From Strobilurus pachycystidiatus (lineage: Eukaryota > Basidiomycota > Agaricomycetes > Agaricales > Physalacriaceae), in NCBI GenBank assembly GCA_019915135.1, contig JAHLMK010000005.1:1550001-1614000 (forward strand): a DNA stretch of 64,000 nucleotides. Direction: 5' to 3'. Below, one piece after another: positions 1 through 11,955 of the stretch. How positions within the stretch are numbered: position 1 is the first letter of the stretch; each line of letters starts with the position of its first letter. A model generated the notes under the pieces. It was not told the origin of the DNA. It worked only from the letters and a program-made list of their open reading frames with translations, and did no database searches. The position numbers and the translations under genes were made by a program.

Positions 1-715
1 GTTTCGGAGAGTTGAAGGCTTTCAATCTCGTTCGCGACAACACCTCGGGACCGTCAAAAGTGAGCATCCAGGACACAACTGTCCTTCAACATTGGTCTTA
101 CAGTCACAGCAGGGCTTTGCGTTCTTCGAGTATGTAGATCCCGAGGTCACTGACATTGCTATCCAAAGTCTCAACGGTATGGAGCTTGGCGACCGGTTCT
201 TGGTCGTGCAGAGGGCATCCGTCGGAGCCAAAGGAATGCCTGACATGCCCATGGAGACGTACCCAGAGATCCCGAAGCCCATCATGCCTGCCGGGGAGAA
301 CAGCGCCGAAAACAACATTCTGCTCATGTTGAACATGGTCACTGCCGAGGATCTCATCGACGACCAGGAATATGGGGACCTCTACGAGGACATCAAGGAG
401 GAGTGTTCCAACTTTGGTGTTGTGGAAGACTTGAGGATCCCGCGACCAGTGAAGAAGGACAAGTCGAAATGGGCGCCAGGTGAAAGCACCCATGACGCGG
501 CGAGGATTGACGAGGCGTCTGGCGTTGGACGGGTGTACGTCAAGTACGACAATTCGGAGAGCGCGGCTCGGGCGATGAAGGCCCTGGCAGGACGTTCGTT
601 CGCTGGTCGGTCTATCATTGCGACGACGCTCAACGAGGAGAGCCAGACTACGCCGCCGCTGCCCGTCATCTTCGCGCCGCAGCCTGACGAGCCCCCTCCG
701 TTGCCCACGTCTTAG
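1..715 (+). CDS. U2AF2: U2AF large subunit (U2AF65-like splicing factor), 3' part
   Basis: Recognises the polypyrimidine tract and branch-point protein at 3' splice sites as half of the nuclear U2AF heterodimer. The gene runs in from before the window. An exon ending at 59 reads FGELKAFNLVRDNTSG, then an intron 60-103 (gtgagc...acag), then the last exon 104-715. The visible protein holds the end of RRM2, with RNP1-like GFAFFEY and the LNGMELGDRFLVVQRA strand, then the C-terminal RRM-like UHM (LLMLNMVTAEDL at its start, GVGRVYVKY as degenerate RNP1, and RAMKALAGRSFAGRSI). The tail is short and proline-rich. The RS domain and RRM1 lie outside. The UHM is the module that normally binds SF1/BBP. 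The family call is firm; only the 5' part is missing. Confidence 0.93.
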   Translation, partial: FRRVEGFQSRSRQHLGTVKSEHPGHNCPSTLVLQSQQGFAFFEYVDPEVTDIAIQSLNGMELGDRFLVVQRASVGAKGMPDMPMETYPEIPKPIMPAGENSAENNILLMLNMVTAEDLIDDQEYGDLYEDIKEECSNFGVVEDLRIPRPVKKDKSKWAPGESTHDAARIDEASGVGRVYVKYDNSESAARAMKALAGRSFAGRSIIATTLNEESQTTPPLPVIFAPQPDEPPPLPTS

Positions 716-900
716 TTCACTTCCTATGCTGTTGTATTTGCTTCTGTAGTCACTGTCAAGGTTTCATGCTCAATTTCTCAGTGAATATCATTGTTTCCTA
801 AGCCACCCCTCGCCCCGACTGGAAACTGCAGTGAAATATGTCGCGCCCTTGAATAAATCGTTCAAAACAGATTGTGAGAGTAGATTGCGACGACTAACAT

Positions 901-1188
901 TTAGTCAACTACAACACCCTTGGCGCGAAGCGCAATCTTGGCTTGCGAGATCTCGCCCATGAGCTCGGTGTATGCCTCTGGACAGTCCCTGAATGTCCAC
1001 AGCCCCCATCCCAGCGACCAGAGAGAGTATGAGCCGAAGGTGACCAGCAGCCACCAGGGCACGACTGGCACGATCTGCTGGACGACGACGTCGTCGACGA
1101 GCGGGACGGAGAGATACTGGAGAAAGACAAGGAAATAAAGGGCGGCGCCAAAAAGAGTGAGGAAGCCGAGTCGGTGTGCCCGTGCCAT
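901..1188 (-). CDS. DPM3: Dolichol-phosphate mannosyltransferase subunit 3 (DPM3)
   Basis: A 95-residue protein starting [12 protein letters not shown] and ending in TAA at 901-903. DPM3 is the small ER-membrane subunit that tethers the catalytic DPM1 and stabilises dolichol-phosphate-mannose synthase, the mannosyl donor for N-glycans, GPI anchors and O-mannosylation. Two hydrophobic segments are visible (about residues 8-28 and 42-62), followed by the conserved cytosolic tail with [11 protein letters not shown], which resembles the DPM1-contacting C-terminus of the family. The length matches the usual 90-95 residues. No intron is needed. An upstream in-frame extension lacks a good ATG, so the start at 1188 is preferred. 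It is divergent from FIS1, with only 77 bp between the two start codons. Confidence 0.9.
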   Translation of the reverse strand: MARAHRLGFLTLFGAALYFLVFLQYLSVPLVDDVVVQQIVPVVPWWLLVTFGSYSLWSLGWGLWTFRDCPEAYTELMGEISQAKIALRAKGVVVD

Positions 1189-1265
1189 TTTGGCTTTGGT
1201 GTGGTGGTGGACGTGTCTCGGTGAAAGTGGTTGCACCGCCACCGACCTGTTCCTTGCTTTCCACG
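1189..1265. promoter_or_regulatory. Short divergent promoter DPM3/FIS1
   Basis: The 77 bp between the two ATGs must hold the 5' UTRs and much of the core promoter of both genes. No TATA motif is evident, as expected for constitutive genes. It contains a GT/GGTGG-rich stretch near 1199-1215. Confidence 0.5.
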
Positions 1266-1947
1266 ATGACCACTGATCTTCCTTACGCTGCCGACGCCGA
1301 GGTTTCGCTTGCGTACGACGAGCTCGAGGTGCGCCGCGCTGCTCATTGTCCGTTGTTCGCTGTTGACGACGACGACCACCACCACCAGGTGCTCAAGATA
1401 CAATACGAGAAGGAGCTTGCACAGGCGCATGTTACTGTGCAGACCAAATTCAATTATGCGTGGGGTCTCGTAAAGAGCCCTATGCGCGACCACCAGGTTG
1501 AGGGCGTCCGGCTGCTGCAAGGTGCGTCACACCGTCGAGCGCGTTGTCGCCGCCTCACCAGCAAACCACCCAGATCTGTACCGTGCCGAGCCTACGCGAA
1601 GACGGGAGTGCCTCTACTATCTCGCGCTAGGCCATTACAAGCTGGGCAACTTTGACGAGGCCAAGAAATTCAACGGTACGCCGCCACCCGCCACCCGCCG
1701 TTCCGTCGGGATGCTCATACATGCATAGGGCTTCTGATGGAGAAGGAACCGACAAACATGCAGGCGCAGAGTCTGTCGCAGCTCATTGACCAGGGTGTTG
1801 CGCGCGGTGGGTCGTTTTGCTTGTGTGTTCAACGCCGTCACTTACTGGGCACCAGAGGGCTACATCGGCATGGCGCTTGTCGGCGGTGCTGCTGCTGTGG
1901 GGACTCTTCTCCTGGCAGGCTTCATACGGCGAGCATCACGCAAATAG
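1266..1947 (+). CDS. FIS1: Mitochondrial fission protein Fis1
   Basis: Tail-anchored mitochondrial outer-membrane adaptor for the division dynamin and its partners. The conserved opening [19 protein letters not shown] fixes the start. Five exons join in frame: 1266-1328, 1389-1521, 1574-1675, 1729-1806 and 1856-1947. They rebuild the TPR-like fold: [22 protein letters not shown], then [24 protein letters not shown] and [16 protein letters not shown]. The C-terminal anchor [20 protein letters not shown] is followed by a basic tail RRASRK, typical of mitochondrial targeting. The intron after the first 21 codons contains a run of GAC and CAC repeats. All splice sites are GT-AG. Length is about 155 residues, as usual for the family. 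Confidence 0.94.
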
Positions 1948-2264
1948 ACTATTCGACGGTTTTTCTGATGTCTTCGTCGCTCCCTCTGGCCATTGACTTT
2001 ATCATGACACACCGCCCATCTCAACCTACTTACCGCTTATCTTACTTACCGTTGGACAGTCACCGCTAGTCGCTTTCCGTTATATCGCAACACCAATGTA
2101 TTTTCTATCCACCAGTATATGATCGTTCGCGCCACTTTGTTGCCGAAAACAATATAGATTATGGGAGGAGGTTTTATGGCACTTCGTTCATATAACCGTG
2201 ATATACAGGGATAGTAAGCAAATGCTCAAGATCTACAACCATTACAATACAGGGTGTGTTCTCC

Positions 2265-5227
2265 TCAAGACCAGGTCCTTGGCCCGAAGAATTCACCTTC
2301 TGCGACGTGCTTCATGGGTGTCCCCAGTCCGTCCGCGGTGGTGAAGGGGCGGACATTACCCCACCATGACTGGACGGTGTTTAGGCCAATGTTCCCACTG
2401 TCTGGGTACTGCAGACAGAAGAAGATGACTACCGCCGAGACAGCCACGCCGGAATCAAGAGCGGCGGACAAGACGTAGTTGTACTTGGCCCACCACGAGA
2501 AATGACGGCGGCGGATAACATATTGGAAGATGAACCCAACGATCGCCCAGGGCACGTAGTTGACGGCCGAGGCGGGGGGGATGGCGCCAGTTCCCGAGAA
2601 GATGACCGGGAAGCTAGAAGGTGGTTAGAATCCCTTGTGTTCCTGAAGCATGAGAGTTGAGTCACTCACTTCAGGTAGCGGATAACGGAGACGTTGGGGA
2701 ACTTGAGGGAGATGGCGTAGGTGACCGCAGGGCAGATGGCGCCGATGAGGAAGAAGTACACCAAGCCGTAGTACACCTGGCCGTGCGAGAACTGCCTGGC
2801 TGGACCGATGACACCCCAGATAATACTGGCAGTACCGAACACCTCAGTACTGGGGCAGATGAAGCCGTCCTTTTGGTCGGGCGAGCAAAGGTTGTCGATG
2901 TTGGAGAACATCCATGCCTGGACACCGAGCTGCGTTGTTCCGGCGATGACGGTGGCAAGGACCTGGGCGAAGAACATGGTGCGCGGAGGAACCTTCATGT
3001 AGTGGCCGAGCTTCATGTCAGAGACGAATTGGAGAGCTTGGTACATGGTGATGTAACCCCAAGTCTTGAACAACATCATGGCGACGGGGCGTCCAGGGAG
3101 GGCATAACCAATAATAAGCTCAGTGATAACGTTCAAGCCGACTTGCTGATTCGTGATAGCCTGAATCATTCCAATAGGGATGATGTAGACGAAGGCAATG
3201 ACAAGGGCAAGGATGAAGTATTGACTGTCATAGAACTGTCAGCAAGTTGTCGTCAGACAAAGGTCAAGCGGACTTACACGGGGAACTTGGTCTCCCAAAC
3301 CTCAATGGCAATGCAACCGAAGGCGAACATGGTCACTGATTGCAATGAGCATGATGGAAGGTCGCAAGCGTTCAGAAAACTTACCGAAGATGATAGCATA
3401 CCACCATTCCGGAACCTGACGATAGTGCGACATGAGGCGAGCATGGATATCGGGTTGCTCGTTCATCGAACGACGAGCCTGCGTATAAATCTGCTTGCGG
3501 AAGTACAAGCTGCGTGGTGCGTGAGTGACTGTTGAGTTGATGGAAGGAAGACACCCACAAGGCATGCGTGATCGTCGCGGTGATACTGGCGAAGGACAGA
3601 CCGTACGAAATGGCGAAGGTAGTCGACAAAAACAAGGGGCTGTAAGCCTTGTAAGCCTCCTCGTTGAAGGTGGTATCAGCGTTGATGATCCTGGTGACAT
3701 TGTACCTGGCGCCAGTGTTGTCGAAGGATCCGCGCGAGGATATTCTGCGAGTAGTCGGATCAGTTTGTATGAGCTCGACATATGCTGGTGAAGATACTCA
3801 CGGCATGTACTCGCTGTTCCATACGTTGCTATACTATAGAGACCATCAGAAACTCGACGCCAGACTTGACAGAGATAAACGCACATGGAGGGCAGGGGTA
3901 ATGATCCAGAAGAAGAAGATGAACCCAGCGGCGATGTTAGCCTCAGCCCACCAGGGAGTGGCCAGCGGAGAGCCAATGTACGCAATCTAGGTCATACAGT
4001 CAACGACGGATAGATTGCCATGAGAGCATGAAGGCTCACCTGAGCCCAATCGAACGTAATCAAACTCATACCCAAGCCATGAACATAACCAAACATCTGG
4101 TTGACGGGAACATTGTCAGGCGCAATCCAGCATACCCAAGAGAAGTAACCGAGGGCCTGGAAAGCGTAACCGGGCATGAAGTACCAGAAGAATGAGCCGA
4201 GGAACGCGAGTGTGAAGAAGCGCTCTCGGGAATAACCTCCACGGTTACCAATACCGGCATAGGTTTGAGCGTGCAGAGTATTGAATAGCGCGCAAGTAAC
4301 CAAGTTCGTAGGCCAGACTAGAGCCAATCTCAGTCAGAGAAGTTCAAGCGTATAATCGCGTGCCACTTACTCATAGAGGGAGGTTGAACGAGGAACCGTT
4401 TCGCGATACCACCAATAGAGAAACCGATCAGCTGAGTGGACATGACTATCATCCATTGATAGCCGAAGTTGTAGTTCTGGTTGTAGTAGACCTTCTGGAC
4501 AGCAATGATATCTGTGGCGTAAGCACTACTGTAGCCGACGGTGGCCATGACTGTGATGAGGACCTGTTGAACTCGATTTAGATCATGTTCTGGCAGCCCA
4601 AATCAACAGGAAAACCTACATGTTCTTTGATCGAGAAAGGTCCTGGGTTGAGTGAAATACCGAAGATGCTCCAGCGAGGGAAGGTCCGGGCCCAGAAACG
4701 ACCTATGGGGAACACGAGCAACTGCGCGACAATTCCACCGACAGTGACTGAGGGGTAGCGGAAGAAGAAGAATTGGTTAAGGCCCTGTCAACCGCACGTC
4801 AGTTTCCTATGGTTACGTGCAAAGGCTGGAAAGAAGCTCACCGGGATGAGAATGGCCCAGATGATACCAAGGAACCATGAGCGGAATGTGTTGACCGGGA
4901 TGTCGGGGTCGTCAGTGTTGGCGACGGCGGACCGAACCTCGGGGTACGGAGAGTCGTCCTCTGTCAATGATCGAAGGAGGTTTAGACTCGCGGAGGCAAA
5001 AAGTGGAAGGAAAAATACAAACCGAGGAGCCCAGCGATGGCGGCATCCTTGTCGATGTTGGGATCATCGAACTGAGGAAGCGCAGCGGCCTCAAGCGCCT
5101 CGACCTCTGTCAAGCAGAGAGTCAGTGAGGTATAAGATATGAGGTAGTAATGGGATGTACCTTGGGGAAGAGCCTTTTCGGCGTCAACGGAGGCGGGAGA
5201 GTGCTTCTCGTCCTCGAGGGCGGACAT
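2265..5227 (-). CDS. Oligopeptide transporter, OPT family (isp4/Opt1-like)
   Basis: Proton-coupled plasma-membrane importer of small peptides (family role). Thirteen exons, all GT-AG and frame-consistent, give about 770 residues: 5161-5227, 5023-5106, 4842-4960, 4620-4784, 4371-4563, 4040-4317, 3885-3986, 3802-3833, 3559-3744, 3385-3509, 3278-3335, 2670-3224 and 2265-2613. Family landmarks are [12 protein letters not shown] (the NPG/KEH motif), [24 protein letters not shown], the short exon [39 protein letters not shown] and, near the end, [15 protein letters not shown]. Many hydrophobic segments (12-16 expected) are present. The N-terminus is hydrophilic and acidic ([11 protein letters not shown]). 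The 32-bp exon 8 is easily missed by gene finders, but it restores a conserved motif. Confidence 0.95.
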
Positions 5228-8151
5228 GGCTGTAGGCAAGCAAGGCTTGAAGAGATGGGAAACGCAGTCCCAATGCTTCTTGTACCACCAAAGCACGTCC
5301 ACATGCGATAAGCCAATGTCTATATCGGGACCAGCACATTTCCCCGATCAAGTAGACCGGTTCGCATCAATACGAATCTATCCAGACCACACGTGGAACG
5401 CAGATCTTGGCAACGGGTCGGCGGAACGCCCGAACAGAAGGTGAAGGCGCTCTCGAGGCCCATGGGGATCGGAGAGTCATTGCAAGAAAAAAAGCGCAAG
5501 TCGCGGGCGGTCTTGTAGCAGAGTAATCTCTGTCGAATAATGGAAAGCGCCCAGCTCCAGGAACCCGTGTCCTAAGTTTAAAACATTAGACAACGTCCGA
5601 AATGGCCACCGGGCTCACTGGGGGTAACGGTAAGTCGGTTCATGTGCATCCGTCGTGCGCAGACTAGACTTGTGGTGACAGACCGGCATGCTGCCGGTGC
5701 CACGAGTCAAAGCACCATACATTTGACCATATGTAACACTCCCTCACCGCCCATCCGTACCACATGATGTGTAGGCGAGAAGATGAGGAGGCGGCGGACA
5801 CCACCACGGACACATATGCACCCGCGATGGGCCACGCGGAGGGACGAAAAGACTCGGTGCATGCTTGCAACGATGAACGAGTGTTCAGATTTCCATCAGA
5901 GCTGCATCAGAGATTCAGAGTCTCGTAGCGCCTTTGAAGATCATCATATATACTTAGATGTAGTTCTTCCATGGACCATGGGAGCCTATGGGAGCGTGCG
6001 GCGCGAGGTCATGCGAAGATGCCAGTAGCCACATGCCATGTAGACGTCTGCCAGTGTGATGTGAAACGGACCTGGGAAGAAGCGTATGTATACCCCACAA
6101 GATAAGGAAGAGTATATAACACGCCCAGGGTGGTGATTGATTCATTCGAGTATGACACTGGGAGTACGAGTAGCGCTCAGTAGCGTAGGCAGTGTAGGCA
6201 CTAATGTCGCATGGCCACTGGAAATTTTTGAAACAATAAATCAGTATGCCGTCGGGGAGTCTTCTGAGATCCTACGAAGTCAAGTGGAGAAAATTCAGAG
6301 AAAGTCCCAGATAATGCCCAGATATATGCAGACTGAGCAAGACCACATGGGATGTAGGCCTACCATCTTATCCTCATACCAGGACTAGCTATAGTCTGTC
6401 GTCCAGCCTTAGACTGGGGTATGCCGGGCTGGCCGAGACGAATTGCAATTTGCAAAAGGCGATTTTGGATGATCTATTAATAGATGGGTGTTAGGACCAG
6501 TCGTGTATATTCGCGCTCGATATGCTCTGTCAGACTGTTCGTGCACTGTATCGAGAGGAGGCGCCCTGATGTAGTCAAAGGTGGACTCCCATGACTCTGA
6601 AGAATAGATCGCAGACGCGTTGTTGATGCAAAATGGCAAATGTGAACCGCGGCCGGCCGATTCTTGCACTGGTTGCACGGTAAAGATCCGTAGAAATAAT
6701 GTATACGATAGAGAACCAATGAAGAAAAAAATCACGGACCCTCCTGATTGTTGTGTACATCATTGGATGTAGATCTGTTGATGAAAGCTTGTCGCGGAGT
6801 CGAACTTGACTGACTGACGATGACTGTTCGGGACAAGATGATCGACTACATCTTCCCACACGTCCCGATATCAGCCCGACATCAATGGATCATTCAGTGC
6901 TTAGAATGCTGCAGCGCCACACCACTCGGAGGCCCTGTCCTAGCATTTAGTACGGACATACATGTGCCCAAAGTTGCCCACTCCGTCAATTCCCAAACTC
7001 TCGACTACCCGACGCTAAAGTACCGACGCGGCGCATTATAATTATGGCTCGACTGCTTGTCTAGACATACCAACCCTTATCTCTTCCAATCCCGAAACAC
7101 TGCGCTGCCCACTGAATTCCGATCAAGATATTTAATTGACGGGTAGTACGGCCAGCAACGGCGGGAGAGACGTAAATTGAGTGCTATATTACGGGAAGTT
7201 CAGGCTCACACCAAGTCCTCTGTGTTGGCTTTGTTACTTGGACTCGTGGTCGCTCCTCTGTATCTCCTCCCGCCCTCAAGATTCCATCAGTACTCATTCC
7301 TTCTCCGGTGATTTCATCTTCGCTGTTGAGACTCGGATTCTATCATTTTCTCTGCCGCATACGTGACATGCTTTGCGCGCTGCGCACTGTCTGATGTGAG
7401 CAGTGCATTCATCGGAGAAGTTAACTTGTCCCGGTGTGAAGCTTTTTTCCACTGAGCCCGCATAGTAGACTCGAGTGAACCATACAAATAATGTCGATGA
7501 GGTTTTGGCACAATTGAAATCCGCGCGGGAGGAGAGTATGGCCGTCATACAGTATTCTCAGCCTCTCCGTGTCCGTGAGATGCGAACAGTGAGTTAATAG
7601 GAAAGCCGGTCCACCTTCATCATTGGCCACACAGGCTCTTCACTATAGCACCGACGTCGCCGCATTGCGTGACTACCCACATCCGCCACAGACTTATTCG
7701 CTACATGTCTCCAGCCTGAACGATCCAGGTACCGGCAAGACCATCGTTGGGTAGCCATATGAAGCCCGCCTATCTTTGTCTAGCTTGACTAATATTGGGA
7801 GCGGGGAGGTATCGTGAGTTTGAGAGCGGGAAGAAATCGTGATAACATTGATTTGTATGGTCTGATATCGCACAGCTGATTCCAGTCTCTCGTGATGTGG
7901 CTGGTGTGCCTCTTCTGGGCCTTCTCGAAATCATACGCCCTGTCTATGTATAGCACTAGGAATGGTTCGAGGCACACAAGGATGCCATTGAGCGATTAGC
8001 ACCCACCCCTGCGTGCCTCAAAGATCAAGACACTGTACTGGAGATCGTACTAGTTCATGTGTGATTGAAGAGTCGACAAAGACTACCATTCAGACGGGGA
8101 TACATCAGTACTATGTTTTCGTGCACGTATCTCTTCTATCGACCATGTCTG
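5228..8151. other. Long gene-poor stretch
   Basis: About 2.9 kb upstream of the OPT gene and downstream of the F-box gene. Only short, compositionally ordinary open frames occur. None shows a motif or a plausible spliced continuation that I recognise. I saw no tRNA-like cloverleaf and no long terminal repeats. The part nearest 5227 must contain the OPT promoter. The rest could be degraded transposon sequence or non-coding transcript, but nothing in it proves either. Confidence 0.5.
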
Positions 8152-9840
8152 TCAGTCTACAACGTAACCAGGGATATACACAATTCGAATCAACAGGGAC
8201 AAGCGTGTCAATGAGTCCTTCGTCAACGCGTGGAGAAACCAGTCAGATATCCTCAACTTCTCCAAAACGGCGCATTCCCCTGGGCCGCCCGAGCCGCCGT
8301 CAGTCCGGGGCTGACAACGCGACTCCAACATCCGCGCAAGAGGATCAGGATCGTCTATTACGAGCGGTTCGTCCATCTCGCCGAGGTCAAGGACGCGCAG
8401 AGATGGAAGCAACGCCGTGTTCCGATCATGGCCACTGCTGTCCAGGACCATCTCCTCGAAGACCTCATCAACAAGGTCCAACCGATCCAACGCCATCGAT
8501 AACGTCCTCAAATTCTTTGCCGCGCGAAGATAGGTCAGCAGACCTGAGGGGGACTCGGTGGCGCTGGCGTCCGACCACACACTGAAAAATAGGCTTTCCA
8601 ACCTATTCCAGACGGTTTCCGAACTTGACATAGGGTAGTCAAATGGGTGCAGGGAGATGGACCAGTCGGCGTGCAACTTCAGATGAAGCAGCTTTGGAAC
8701 GTCGAAGTAATCGAAAAAGGCCCAAGGGCGGAGAATGTCCCTTGTATCGGGGACCGGACGCAAGGTCAAGGAGGTGAGGCCAGGTATCGTTACTCGAGGA
8801 GAAGTGAAGACGTCTGAATGACTCGTAACTTTGACGTCCAACTCCGTCAAATGCGTCATCTTTTCCAGAATCTGGAAGTCCTCGAGAGAGGTTATAGCGC
8901 AGGAGTAGTGGGTGACTTGCTGAAATGGAAGGACGAGGAGTTTGGTGAGGCTGTTATTACAGGCTACATCAGCGCGACGGAGTTGATGGGCAGTTTCAAA
9001 AGTCGTGATTGATGGACCGTTATAGGCCCAATCTGCCGGATTGTCTCTAATACTATCAAATGTCTCGCGCACTTCGAGGTCTCGCAGTCTATTGAAGAGG
9101 TTCCCAGACAGGTACGGCAGAAGTTGAACTGGCATGACAAGGTCGACCCAGCGGCGTGTGCTGAGCTCCAACATGGCTATGGCTGGCGTGTCAAGCGCGT
9201 CACTTCCTCCTGATAGTATAACGGAGAGATCGTGGTCCCGTGATCGCTCTAGAAACAGGCCCAACCTGTACGATACCCTTCGGGGCGGTATTTTGGAACG
9301 TCGATATGATGCAAAACGTAGGCGAATGGAGGTCCACATCTGGGGAAGCAATAGAGATATGTCCCTCCATCGCCTACACACCTGCGATATAGACCAGGCT
9401 GCTCCGGTGAGGGATAAGCAGTCTGTAATGTTTTTGTCGCGGACGGTGGCGCTTTTAGTGCGGCCAGGGTTGACAGACCACAAGAAGATTTCGCGTAGGA
9501 TTTCCGCGGGGAGACCGCGCATGGGATGAAGAATGGTCTGTGATTTCTGAAGGCGACAATGAGTTTTCTCGCGTGTCTTCGTGAGTGAATTGAGAAGGGC
9601 CTGGGCCTGTGCGATTTCGACATCGATGTTGGCCAGTTCGACAGATGCTTCGCGAGCAATATAATGAAGCAAAGACGCCTCTTCGGCGGTCGGCACATCA
9701 TTTCCACTCAAGAGCGCTTCTATGCCAGAGGGAAGTTGGTCATCGTCATGGACGTTCAAAGACGCGTCGCTGTATTGATTTGAAGGTCAATAATGTACCG
9801 CAAGGCCAGAAAACATACAATGCACGCACGAGGAGTCCAT
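8152..9840 (-). CDS. F-box-like protein with leucine-rich C-terminal region
   Basis: Probable substrate-recruiting subunit of an SCF ubiquitin ligase. The main exon runs from about 9720 to the TGA at 8152. Near residue 10-70 it has the leader seen in many agaricomycete F-box proteins (LLSGNDVPTAEEASLL, then a coiled-coil-like DVEIAQAQALLNSL), followed by the F-box core MRGLPAEILREIFLWS and QVCRRWRDISLLLPQMW. The rest is leucine-rich and LRR-like (for example LTELDVKVT and LRVLDLGEMDEP). The long open frame has no ATG before the F-box, so a 5' exon is required. An ATG at 9838-9840 (MDSSCVH) with a good gtatgt donor, spliced to an acceptor near 9717, joins in frame. That first exon is inferred. 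Such genes are amplified families in mushrooms. Confidence 0.75.
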
Positions 9841-10830
9841 TTGAACGCGTCTGAGATCTGAGCGCCTGCGGCCTGCCTGTCGGGACGTCAGCAAGACTCA
9901 GACTGTGAGGGTTCAAACGAAATGATCGGCAGTCGGTCCGCAGAGCCGCAAGCGGCAAGCCTGGGAAAAAAGTACGGCAGTTGCCGACCCACAAATCAGT
10001 TCTGACTTGTCAAACGGTCAAGCGCTGGCTGCGCTGTTCAAGGCTGGTCAAGCGATAAGCCCGACGGCGCAAGCCTATCATTTGGCCTGAACTTTGTCGT
10101 TCTCCAACGTTTTCCGCATTATTCATCTCTGCGATATTGCGCTTCTTATTGTCACGACATGTGTTCAACGATCTACGCCACTTTTGGCGAAGTTCTTCCG
10201 CGTAGATTGGCGCCAGGCGTGAGTACTCACTCAAACGGATCATCTCACCGTTCGTTAGCGTCTGCGGAGACATCATTACGGCCCTGCATCCGTGCGTAAA
10301 TCCTTCGTGCCTCGTGTTCCTCTGGGCTCTCTCAGAGTTGAACTCAGTCTCGAGAAACTTGAGCTACGTAGGTTTCCCATTTTTACTTGGTCGGTTTGAC
10401 ATCTGTTTGGAATCTCATATAGTCCACGCTTATTCCTCTGAGATGCCTCTAGGCAGTCCACACCGATGGCTGATCTCTTCTGTATGCCTATAGATCTCTC
10501 GGTGAAGCTTGTCGTAAACCCTGTGCTCTGCTGAGCCCACACGAAACGTCCACATGCGGCCGGATACATGGCCCGAATGCTTCAGTCTCTTTCCACACCC
10601 TGAACACCACTTTACACGTTCCACGGATTCCGCGGCGCTGACAGTGACATTGTCATCATTTGTCGCTCTATGTTTCCTATGCGCCCGTTGCTCGATCGGA
10701 ATATGCCCTTCTCTCTCTTCCCAGCACTATTGGAGAGCGTAGCGTACGTGTTACTATAAGGATCAACCATTGTACGTCGTCTTGTTGCTACATATTCATC
10801 ATCACCTTTCAACATTGTCCACAGATTCCA
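9841..10830. other. Divergent intergenic region between two F-box-type genes
   Basis: About 1 kb with only short open frames and no recognisable motif. It contains several short TCAAGCG/TCAAACGGTCAAGCG-like repeats near 10008-10060. It should hold the promoters of the minus-strand gene ending at 9840 and the plus-strand gene starting at 10831. Confidence 0.4.
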
Positions 10831-11955
10831 ATGTCGGACGAATTCCTCGCTCTACCCCTCGATGTCCTCCGGGATGTGTTAGAATACTCCGCACGATGCG
10901 ACAAGAAGATCGCGTTCAATTTAGCCCTGGTGTCAACTTGGGTCAGACACTGGTAAGGGACCTCTCCGGTATACAACCAATTCCCCTCGTTGTTTGACGA
11001 AGATATCAGGATCGACCCTGTCCTATACGAATCCGTCAAGCTTCTACGGAGTTCCACGACACGCCTCTTCTCAAGAGCTATTGGCTCTTCCAGCAAACCC
11101 CTTGACTTTTATCGGGAACATGTCAAAGCAATCACCTTGAGCGTCGACGTTCACTCGCAGGTAGATCGGACTGTCAAGATTCTGACTATTTGCTCAGGCA
11201 TTACGCATCTTACCATTTTCTTTGTCCCCACTGGACATATGCCCATCCCCAGTCTTCCTAGCTTTTATACATCTGGCGCATTCGAAGCCGCTGTGGCTGG
11301 GCTTCACCCCAAACACTTCTCCGTCTACTTTCCGCTCACCTTCCGGATGTTCCGTCCAAAATTCCATCTACCTATGTACGCCACTGTCACACACCTCACC
11401 GTGTCAAATGACTGGACAGACTGGACGACGTGGAGAGGCTTCGAGTTCTTGACGTCGCTCTCGCACTTATCCTTGGACCTCCGGGCACCATATGTCATTG
11501 ACCCGCGTAAAGCTTACAAGATATCCCACGCCGTAGAGCATATTCTCGACCGCTGTTGTAAACTGGAGGTATTGATTGTCTTACTCCTTTTTGCGGCCAA
11601 TCCTTTTCAGACACGCGACGAAATTGTCAAATGCATGGTCCACGATGACCGCAGACTGGTCTTTCTTCGCGAAGCCGAGCCGTTTCGTGATCGCGACGCT
11701 GTCGAAGAAATTGGCTTGTGGCGAATGGGTGAAAGGATTGTTGACCTCCAGAGTAACACCGGCAGGTATGTCGTCCCCGTATGTACATCTCGCTGAGCCC
11801 TTCTGACCATGTTCCTCAGAGTGGATGTGATTGAATCCCGCGCTTCCATCAAAAGGATGTCCATGTTCGAAGACGGTAGTCAAAGACATTGTCGCGACAA
11901 CCCGCTGGAATCCCGTGTGCGTTTTGAATGGATGGTCCGTATATTACTCCTTTGA
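10831..11955 (+). CDS. Small F-box-type hypothetical protein
   Basis: Three exons fit in frame: 10831-10952, 11010-11765 and 11820-11955, ending in TGA. The N-terminus MSDEFLALPLDVLRDVLEYSA followed by LALVSTWVRHWIDPVLYESV has the layout of the short F-box-like opening common in agaricomycete expanded families (LPxDVLRxVLE, then a 'val-x-W-x-R' helix). The remainder has alternating hydrophobic stretches reminiscent of degenerate LRRs (HVKAITLSVDVHS, ITHLTIFFVP, VTHLTVS, LSHLSLDLRAPY), with no catalytic motif. About 337 residues. An alternative is to read through the last intron and stop at 11796, but the splice at 11766 with a gtatgt donor gives a longer coherent tail. Function beyond a possible SCF role is not inferred. 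Confidence 0.65.

Noticed and set aside
1329..1388. GAC/CAC-rich insert as coding sequence of FIS1
   Set aside because: It is bounded by GT and AG, and removing it restores the conserved family alignment.
2657..3535. 292-codon plus-strand open frame
   Set aside because: It is the antisense shadow of conserved OPT exons and carries no family motif.
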